Shown piece by piece: positions 46,401-51,866 of a stretch of DNA of 64,000 bases. Origin of the DNA: Thermoplasmata archaeon (lineage in GTDB: Archaea; Thermoplasmatota; Thermoplasmata; Halarchaeoplasmatales; Halarchaeoplasmataceae); contig PWHR01000014.1 in assembly GCA_003554965.1 (NCBI GenBank), positions 29,667 to 93,666 of the forward strand, given 5' to 3'. Below the pieces are notes generated by a model, which was not told the origin of the DNA, searched no databases, and was given only the letters and a program-made list of their open reading frames with translations. Position 1 is the stretch's first letter; every line of letters begins with the position of its first letter. The position numbers and the translations under genes were made by a program.

Positions 46401-49400
46401 GTACCGAGGACGAAGACGTAGGTTACGCATTCGACATAGAACCAGGAGATGATTCACTATGGTTCCCATTGGACGATCCGTCAAATCTTAACTACATCGC
46501 GCCGAACGAGGCGGACGACTTTGTCGCTGGAGCTACCTGGTATGATGATACCTGGTACGGTGCCTCATTTGATGGCGAGTTCTGGACGATCTGTGAAGAG
46601 ACCGGTGATATGGAACATATTGGATCGACTCCTGCGGAATTCAACGGCCTAGCCTTTGACGACGCTACAGATACCATGTACGCATCTTGTGGAGATGCAC
46701 TTTGGGAAGTAGATCCTGAAACTGGAGATGCAGAAGAAATAGGTGACCACGAAATAGGTTTCACGATGATAACTATAGCTTCTGATGGCCAAGGCAACCT
46801 TTATGGAACTACCGTAGATTTCGATGTAGATGCGGATCTGTATGAGATTGATCCAGATACTGGTGAAGCGGAAAGTATAGGTGATACAGACCTACCTCTG
46901 GTGTTTGCGCAGGATATGGCATACGATAAAGATGAAGACGTCCTTTACCACGCGGCATACTTTGAAGCTGAGGATTCAGGACTTTACGAACTATGTACAG
47001 ATACGGGTGAGCCAACCCACATAGGAGACTTCCCTGCTGATGAAGAGATAGCCGGATTTGCGATACCCACTCTACCAGTAGAGGATGTGCAGGCAGAGAG
47101 TTGGTCAGTAACAGAGCAAGAGCCTTTAGCGCCATATCCACCAGCGGATGAGGAGCCAGAAGAGGACTCGGCGATTTCGCCACAGCAACACGAGGCTACC
47201 GAATTGAGTTTTGAGGCAGGACACGGTTGCATGGAAACAGAGATGGACGTTTCGTTCTACGATGGAGAGACAGAAGAGGAAATAGGAACGGATACAGTAT
47301 ATGCGAACGAGAGAGCCAGTATCGAATGGGATGAGCTATCCCAGGGTGAATACTCGTGGTACGTAGAGATCGATGACGGGGACTATCTGCTGACGGAAGA
47401 GTTCACCTTTGAGGTGGACAATTATGATCCTGAAGTCGACATCTTCCAACCGGAAGATGGAGACATCTACGGCGACAGCGATGTGACAGTTGCCTGGGAT
47501 GGTTACGACGAGTGGTCTGGAATAGACTACTACGAAGTTAGACTTAGAGATCACATAGAATGGACGGAGGTTCCAGGCGAATATGATGGTGTAGAGCTAG
47601 AAGATGTGCCGGACGACGATCACATAGTAGATGTGAGAGCCACTGATAGCGCTGGAAATCAAGCAGAAGACACTGTAGAATTCACGGTTAACACTGCAGC
47701 ACCATCAGTAGAGATAGTCAGGCCGCAACACCATGATGCGTTTGTAGAAGACGAAGTGAAGGTTGAGTGGAACGGTTATGACGAGCACATCGATATTGAT
47801 TATTACGAGGTACGAGTAGAGGACGAGTCATGGACAAACGTAGGTCTGAGTGAGGATTCCATAGTTGATGGCTTAGAAGAGGGCGAGAACTTGATACAGG
47901 TAAGAGGTACTGATGTAGCGGGCAACCAATACGTAGATGCTGTTGAAGTTTTCTATGGTACTGCACCTCCTGATGTGAATACAACTTCACCCGAGGAAGG
48001 TGCAGTATTTGACGATGGAGAAGTAACTGTTGAATGGGAAGCTGAAGGTAATATATCTGATGTAACTAAAACGGAGATTAAGTTGAATGATTATGGCTGG
48101 ATAGATTACGAAACTGAGGAAGCAGGGATCGTTTATGATGAGGGAGAAAAAATATGGGAAGAATCACACGATGGCACAGCTCATAGTGTATATGAATCAG
48201 ATGGTGTGGTATACAGCGGTTTGGGTGATGATACAGTGATTGCTTATGATGCTGAAGATCAAGAGGTCATTTGGCAGCATGAACACCACGATGGAAGAGT
48301 ACGAACGGTAGTTGAGGAAGATGGAGTAGTTTACAGCGCTTCGGCTGATGATACAGTCGTTGCAGCAGACGCTACAGATGGAAGCTTTATCTGGCAGCAC
48401 GAGGAGCACGATGACGACGCTAGAGGATTGGATGTACTGGATGGAATAGTATACAGCGGTTCCACCGATTATACTGTGATAGCCTACGATTCTGATACAG
48501 AAGAAAAACTTTGGCGGCACGAACATCATGACGATTCGATATGGACAGTTACGGAATACGAGGGAGTTGTTTATAGTGGTGCTAATGATGATACAGTTGT
48601 AGCGGTAGATGCTGAGAACGGTGATTTGATATGGCAGCACGAGGAGCACGATGCTACGGTCAGAGGATTGGATGTACAGGATGAAATAGTGTACAGCGGT
48701 TCCTTAGACGATACAGTGATTGCTTATGACTCTGAGGAAGAAAGAAAACTATGGCAACACGAACATCATGACAGTACAGTAAATTCTGTATACGAATCAG
48801 ATGGATTGGTCTTCAGCGGATCGATGGATGATACTGTTATAGCTTATGACTCTGAGGAAGAAAGAAAACTATGGCAACACCAATATCATGACGGTACAGT
48901 AAATTCTGTATACGAATCAGACGGTGTAGTATACAGTGGATCTTTTGATCTTGATCATACAGTCGTTGCTGCTGGGTCTGGAGTTGAACCACGTATAACG
49001 CTTTATGAATTCTCACATAACTTCACTGATTTACCGGATGGTGAACACACTGTTTATGTGAGAGCAACTGATGAAGCCGGCAATAGACACACAGAGATGG
49101 TCAACTTCACGATAGACACACCGGAAGCGACGTTGGACATAATAGAACCAGAAGACGGTATAGAGAATCTGACCTACGAGGAAGAATTCACCATCGAAGG
49201 CCAGACCGATGTCGATGCATCTGTCTACATAGACGGTGAAGAGGTAGTAGTAGACGATGATGGCTACTTCGAATACACGATGATGTTGGACGAAGGCATC
49301 AACGTCTTCGACGTTAAGGCAGAACATCCAGACGGTGACGTAGCAGAGACAGAAGTAAACGCGCTCTATCTCCCACAGATACCAGAGATGCTGGATGATA

Positions 49401-51055
49401 TCGATGATCTAGAGGACGAAATCGACGATAATAGAGATGCGATAGATGATCTTGAAGATGTGACTGATCAACTTGAAATAGATATATCTGATCTTGAAGA
49501 CGAACTCCACGCTGAAGTCAATAGACTCGAAGATGCATTGGATGATAACGTGACTGCGCTTGAAGACGCTATAGAAGAGAACAGGACCGATCTCATAGAC
49601 ATCATAGACGACAACGTAACCTACCTAGAAGGTGAACTAGAAGATGTAGAAGATGACATCGACGATCTATGGACTGAGATCGATGATATCAATACTACAA
49701 TAGGGGAGATGAAGGACGATATAAGTGAGAACAGGGATGACATCGACGAACTCTTCAATGTAACGGATGAACTAGGAATAGACATAAGCGATCTTGAAGA
49801 CGAACTCCACGCTGAAGTCGATACACTCGAAGATGCATTGGATGATAACGTGACCGCGCTTGAAGACGCTATAGAAGAGAACAGGACCGATTTCATAGAC
49901 ATCATAGATGATAACATTACGGATATAGAGGACGAACTGGATGAAATACATGACGAGATCGATTTGATATATTCAGAGATAGACATGATCTATGACCAGA
50001 TGGACATGATTGAGGATCAGATAGATGATTTAGATGATGATATCGATGATCTTCAGGTACAAATAGATGATCTAGAAGATGACTTAGACGATGCTGTAGA
50101 TGATCTAGAAGACCAGATAGATGCTTTGGAAAACGACTTAGACGATGCTGTAGATGATCTAGAGGATCAGATAGATGCTTTGGAAAATGACTTAGACGAT
50201 GCTGTAGATGATCTAGAGAGCCAAATAGATGGTCTAGAGGATGAGCTAGATGATGCGGTAGACGATCTAGAATCTCAGATAGATGCTTTGGAAAATGACT
50301 TAGACGATGCTGTAGATGATCTAGAGGATCAGATAGATGCTTTGGAAGATGCTATAGACGACTTGGAGGACTACGTAGATTCAGAGATAAGTGATAGGTT
50401 AGAGGACTACTTGACAGAGACAGAGATAGAGAATTTACTGACAGACTATATCACGGGTGATGAACTTGATGATCTGTTGGCGGATTATCTGACGTACTCA
50501 GAGATAGAGCTTCTAGTTCAAGATATGTTGGAAGAAGATGGTTACGTGACTCACGATGAGTTAACGAATGAAATAGATGACTATCTCACTGAGGAAGAGA
50601 TACGGGACTTGGAGCTGGAATACATAACCAGTAGTGAACTAGAGGCAGCACTAGAAGACAAATTGACAGAGCCGGAGATAGAAGTCTTAGTGGATGACAA
50701 GCTAGAGGAAGAAGGCTTAGTAACACATGATGGGTTGACTAATGAACTAGAGGACTATCTAACTGAGGAAGAGATACGGGACTTGGAGCTGGAATACATA
50801 ACTAGTGGTGAGCTTGAGGCAGCACTAGAAGACAAATTAACAGAGGCGGAGATAGACGGATTGATGTCAGAGTTAGAGGAAGATCAGGATGACGATATAA
50901 GCATGGCTCGGAACTTGGGAATCGTCGGCATGATACTAGCCATACTTGCACTGGTAATCACTGGCTTTGCTGTGGTCATGAAGAAAAAAGGTGGAGAGTC
51001 ACAAGAGAAACACGATTCACAGAACACTCCAACCCTGAGTAAAAAATCAGAGTAA
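40499..51055 (+). CDS. Giant membrane-anchored subtilisin-like protease A with coiled-coil stalk
   Basis: A 3518-residue secreted S8 peptidase. In order: signal peptide (1-32), propeptide-like domains (40-220), and the subtilisin domain with D422 (SVADTGIGDG), H464 (DGHGTGVAG), N596 (SAGNDGARG) and S686 (GTSFSSPTAQG). Next come a C-terminal S8-associated beta domain, fibronectin-like and jelly-roll domains, a GATase-like region, Ig-like domains (about 2310-2545), a propeller-like run of seven repeats (about 2548-2827) lying inside an Ig-like domain, and an acidic coiled coil (about 2960-3470). A membrane helix at about 3472-3494 with the cytoplasmic tail KKKGGESQEK ends it. It is extremely rich in Asp and Glu. 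The TTG at 40469 is rejected; the ATG at 40499 has GGTG upstream. The substrate is unknown; the plan recalls a surface stalk carrying its own protease. Confidence 0.9.
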   Translation: MERKIQTWIAALLIAVVLIAGTALTGTASLAQGTERGEQETEGELVLVDESDVDEVDREGRVIHDYGESILMEVEKENQMELEKEFDVTSLDYRTNLRVRGHEFDIQEGFPDFSRELEIDPDTLNSEDLQDQLTMSEDDPDSETLTRETYIVQMIGPRAPEWRMELEEMEVDILGSIHPYGYEVRMSPDRAERVRDLDYVESLELFQPGFKIAPELTMDLEDVEKIAGENEERQLSGLEDSVETVDSPSDGLPETSGTIAEGEDSIETEGDIQGKIEEAQPNYPDELVVEILVLEGLHGETQQEIESNVEEIQDIADIPEGNRVRAVIEDEVDLINLAQISDVYHITPNLEPQLHEMSSQVVAGGSWHYAPQWEWEDPDPPDREPETPVDPYRHDDPEWAPAGPLTAQEGYTGEDRIISVADTGIGDGTHGDAGHDDFTGRIVSGYDWESESTEEGEFWDADGHGTGVAGMAASDSYHGTGYDIGHEELEWTGLADEDYWSEDYYASMGVAPEADIHTSRIAGDDGGLIIPDDLHEVPEQAIQQEPELFGQTHSWGTMGAYGGYVEQTSQIDAAVRDANRDTEEEEPLYITFSAGNDGARGEGTVGEPGGTAKNVVSVGGTMNYEPSDEFMDPNPSPDMWDVGSWGWTDDNRIKPDVAGPASNVLTTMWYDDPDTDPNYVGYAGTSFSSPTAQGAGATIADWYEEHPLVEGSPSPAMTRALLTNTATQTYEDLDGDGTIDYRPNKQMGWGRMDLTPLVDHDLPEGGPFMMYDGVSCMTEEMEETYLTTGDEEDYTVAPMDEDEPLKMTLAWDDKEAQAGADPTLQNDLRLEVESPEGEIYRGNAFAEDEGAESTSGFSYSDTEVMSDFDMTGDGYDDVNNLLSVYVEDPEPGAYEVRVKGHDIPEYANPNIDEPNQDFALAVQNSFVTEDGMFSMDRGRYAKEDTVDFSVIDEDMTDQDTVDIEVRSFDEEGYTIDELLNFTLRGEQTGIVTGELDIGPDYEHDYDGLYVEHGGEIEATYYDESMEEDKYAFADIDGVPPEPASYVEVDWYDELVDTADNLITWNLSEDDGGEYFEGYRIYRAEAEDGDEPDEDDWEYLDTVATGEDEYLDEDAGEYDYTRYWYEVAAVDDVGNEEKTGYPDIEPATVRVDMPEGSETWTAGEEETIEWYAATGGFDSELTLDYSTDAGESWESIMVEEDVDQGEGSYDWTVDEDIEGTNHESMIRAAIEDDEYPTTSGLLSGLDQREDNTQSERPVAVIDDWLGFGDDWVDILEDELADEFEVEHIHSDDALEDIVDYESYFVHSLDSDNEDEWFEETDGIGTVYTANIHDVETLSQRSDVIDDPDSVTLNINLAHWTIDDMHPILEDVAEVGDRIPMHTSDWEDGASFTDTAADVFAEADDGDNAFGVCDDRQDVLTTAIGFDSVLPGTETDYARQIAANSVEYVAEDIEHEPPSQVCEIEYLTARETIKLEWERPDERFSDRDITHYNVYRNDELIAEPEDEMYIDTDVDNWEYYEYNVSAVNPEGEGDRSPSVTVQPTPPFDTSDEFVLTEYETPEFYSIDSPQDGDTYYMNTTEKIEWEIEEGDGELTSLELGYSFDGGETWYFYDEIEDPDEEGEYDDWELPNYITDEALISFDVEDEYELYADELSGEFEIIAAEPPENLEVDHVSLEEEKLFYDDLSDGESEEGYETGEDPEGVNEWEVRDHGASVGDYSWDFGDVGYEEVDDAGLSWFRTPEIDILDNSTWSELSFEHWRDFDWRYDGGNMRISTDYGDTWDLIEPEEGYPDTISDEFDNPLAGEEGWTKAESWEEVTFDLDDYIGETVQFEWRAGVDSWDPEGSQGWRIDDIEVRADPLYEGEQRHGDNRLTWDASPDDGAGEDTVFEYNIYRSDTEEAENEDELEEHIASVEADGSDEYHYFDRGAGTEDGKTWYYHVRAGTEDNRSTVYDPEDNNDNPNNGLMDSGTEDEDVGYAFDIEPGDDSLWFPLDDPSNLNYIAPNEADDFVAGATWYDDTWYGASFDGEFWTICEETGDMEHIGSTPAEFNGLAFDDATDTMYASCGDALWEVDPETGDAEEIGDHEIGFTMITIASDGQGNLYGTTVDFDVDADLYEIDPDTGEAESIGDTDLPLVFAQDMAYDKDEDVLYHAAYFEAEDSGLYELCTDTGEPTHIGDFPADEEIAGFAIPTLPVEDVQAESWSVTEQEPLAPYPPADEEPEEDSAISPQQHEATELSFEAGHGCMETEMDVSFYDGETEEEIGTDTVYANERASIEWDELSQGEYSWYVEIDDGDYLLTEEFTFEVDNYDPEVDIFQPEDGDIYGDSDVTVAWDGYDEWSGIDYYEVRLRDHIEWTEVPGEYDGVELEDVPDDDHIVDVRATDSAGNQAEDTVEFTVNTAAPSVEIVRPQHHDAFVEDEVKVEWNGYDEHIDIDYYEVRVEDESWTNVGLSEDSIVDGLEEGENLIQVRGTDVAGNQYVDAVEVFYGTAPPDVNTTSPEEGAVFDDGEVTVEWEAEGNISDVTKTEIKLNDYGWIDYETEEAGIVYDEGEKIWEESHDGTAHSVYESDGVVYSGLGDDTVIAYDAEDQEVIWQHEHHDGRVRTVVEEDGVVYSASADDTVVAADATDGSFIWQHEEHDDDARGLDVLDGIVYSGSTDYTVIAYDSDTEEKLWRHEHHDDSIWTVTEYEGVVYSGANDDTVVAVDAENGDLIWQHEEHDATVRGLDVQDEIVYSGSLDDTVIAYDSEEERKLWQHEHHDSTVNSVYESDGLVFSGSMDDTVIAYDSEEERKLWQHQYHDGTVNSVYESDGVVYSGSFDLDHTVVAAGSGVEPRITLYEFSHNFTDLPDGEHTVYVRATDEAGNRHTEMVNFTIDTPEATLDIIEPEDGIENLTYEEEFTIEGQTDVDASVYIDGEEVVVDDDGYFEYTMMLDEGINVFDVKAEHPDGDVAETEVNALYLPQIPEMLDDIDDLEDEIDDNRDAIDDLEDVTDQLEIDISDLEDELHAEVNRLEDALDDNVTALEDAIEENRTDLIDIIDDNVTYLEGELEDVEDDIDDLWTEIDDINTTIGEMKDDISENRDDIDELFNVTDELGIDISDLEDELHAEVDTLEDALDDNVTALEDAIEENRTDFIDIIDDNITDIEDELDEIHDEIDLIYSEIDMIYDQMDMIEDQIDDLDDDIDDLQVQIDDLEDDLDDAVDDLEDQIDALENDLDDAVDDLEDQIDALENDLDDAVDDLESQIDGLEDELDDAVDDLESQIDALENDLDDAVDDLEDQIDALEDAIDDLEDYVDSEISDRLEDYLTETEIENLLTDYITGDELDDLLADYLTYSEIELLVQDMLEEDGYVTHDELTNEIDDYLTEEEIRDLELEYITSSELEAALEDKLTEPEIEVLVDDKLEEEGLVTHDGLTNELEDYLTEEEIRDLELEYITSGELEAALEDKLTEAEIDGLMSELEEDQDDDISMARNLGIVGMILAILALVITGFAVVMKKKGGESQEKHDSQNTPTLSKKSE
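48141..48978 (+). repeat. Seven tandem ~120-bp repeats coding a beta-propeller inside an Ig-like domain
   Basis: Seven copies of a 40-residue unit with the pattern DDTVIAYDxxxxxxxW(Q/R)HEHHD...VYSGS can be counted. The tryptophan blocks are KIWEESHDG, VIWQHEHHD, FIWQHEEHD, KLWRHEHHD, LIWQHEEHD, KLWQHEHHD and KLWQHQYHD. The form is that of PQQ-type or WD-like propellers. The last two units are nearly identical over 31 bases, suggesting recent duplication. Confidence 0.8.
49490..49891 (+). repeat. 300-bp period duplication within the stalk of protease A
   Basis: About 102 bp at 49490-49591 recur at 49790-49891 with only a few differences, exactly 300 bp (100 codons) apart. The segment codes SDLEDELHAEVNRLEDAL and the neighbouring coiled-coil residues. 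It is an internal repeat of the stalk. Confidence 0.8.
50081..50350 (+). repeat. Five 54-bp tandem repeats in the coiled-coil stalk
   Basis: Units start at 50081, 50135, 50189, 50243 and 50297, each coding a near-identical 18-residue unit (DLDDAVDDLEDQIDALEN); a sixth degenerate unit begins at 50351. Hydrophobic residues fall at spacings 4-3-4-3-4. Confidence 0.9.
50579..50850 (+). repeat. 174-bp period duplication near the membrane end of the stalk
   Basis: The segment starting at 50579 (coding DYLTEEEIRDLELEYITS) recurs at 50753, 174 bp (58 codons) later, with only scattered differences over about 100 bp. It follows the 54-bp repeats and precedes the membrane helix. Confidence 0.75.
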
Positions 51056-51135
51056 ACGAAGAGACTACAGTTATACAAGCAAAAACCAAAACCCTTTCCC
51101 CTTATATTATTAAATAAAATTAAGAGGTGAAGATA

Positions 51136-51591
51136 ATGACGATCAATGATATTGAAAAAATAATGTTAATAGATAGAGACATGGATTTCTTAGAACAGGC
51201 GAAAAAAACTATTGAATCTGAAAATAAGGATGTCGAAGTTTTAACAACAACCTCTATAGAAAGATCAATAGTTGAGCTAGAAGAACACAAGTTACAAGTC
51301 ATAATATCTAGCTACAATATCGGAGAAAAAGATGGTCTAGAGTTATTGAGAAAGCTTAGGAAAGAAAAATGGTCAAATTTACCATTCATTCTTTTGATAG
51401 ACGGAGAAAACGATACAGTGATGTTAAAAGCTTTACAACTTGGAGCAAATAGGGTTTTTCTAAAAAGAGAGAATGAAGTTTTGTCTTGTCAAATTCTGAG
51501 CGAAATTGTAAGACAAGAACTGTTGAATCATAAGATGAGAAAAGAACTTGAACACCTTAGAAAAAGAAGCCCCAACATTATAATGTTTTGA
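51136..51591 (+). CDS. Stand-alone receiver-like protein with Ser in place of phosphoacceptor Asp
   Basis: The 151-residue protein has the receiver fold (IMLIDRDMDFLEQAKKTIE, FILLIDGENDTVMLKALQLG, ANRVFLKREN) and the block IISSYNIGEKDGLELLRKLR, which in archaeal receivers normally reads ISDYxxPxxDGLELL. The acceptor Asp is therefore Ser59, while the first acidic residues (D13, D15) and the Lys of FLK are kept. A short C-terminal coiled coil (QELLNHKMRKELEHLRKR) follows. The ATG at 51136 has GAGGTG upstream, preferred over the GTG at 51127. It lies at the end of module A, just before repeat copy 2, and may belong to the module. There is no sensor kinase nearby. Confidence 0.8.
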   Translation: MTINDIEKIMLIDRDMDFLEQAKKTIESENKDVEVLTTTSIERSIVELEEHKLQVIISSYNIGEKDGLELLRKLRKEKWSNLPFILLIDGENDTVMLKALQLGANRVFLKRENEVLSCQILSEIVRQELLNHKMRKELEHLRKRSPNIIMF

Positions 51592-51642
51592 TTAAGAAGT
51601 AAAAAATTCGAACATTTTTTTACGGGCAAATAGGCGTTGATT

Positions 51643-51866
51643 CCCCGTCCCCGACATACTATTCTAAATTGGATTCAAGAGTCAATCTTTGATTTTATAG
51701 GACTCCGTCATTCTCTTTTTCGAAAATCATCAATTCCCTACGGTTTGCGAGTTGTGAGAAATCCCTTTTGATTCCTTATCACACTTCTCGATCCAAAGTT
51801 CCATACCTATATCTTCAAACATCTTTCGAGATTTCTTGATCTGGTTTCTCCATTTTTTCTTTTCCC
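51643..51866. repeat. Direct repeat copy 2: tRNA-Met 3'-end fragment and downstream DNA
   Basis: Starting with the tRNA 3' end (51643-51656 equals 37013-37026), this block repeats 37013-37327 in order: 21 bp identical, a short variable stretch, 81 bp identical (51675-51755), then directly 91 bp identical (51776-51866) that code the C-terminus of regulator B. Upstream of 51643 nothing resembles the 5' half of a tRNA, so this is a fragment, not a gene. It separates module A from module B in the way an att-type repeat separates tandem insertions. Confidence 0.9.

Noticed and set aside
46492-47232. Minus-strand open frames opposite the central part of protease A
   Set aside because: They are low-complexity shadows of acidic codons; the plus frame is a continuous, domain-rich protein.
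49621-49986. Ser-rich open frame on the minus strand opposite the stalk
   Set aside because: It mirrors GAT/GAA-rich coiled-coil codons of protease A, and has no ribosome-binding site or recognisable domain.
50081-50350. 54-bp repeats as a CRISPR array or minisatellite
   Set aside because: The repeats are contiguous, without spacers, and are in the frame of a coiled-coil coding region.
51643-51656. Possible second tRNA-Met gene
   Set aside because: Only the 3' strand of the acceptor and T stem is present; no matching 5' half, anticodon or D arm is found upstream.
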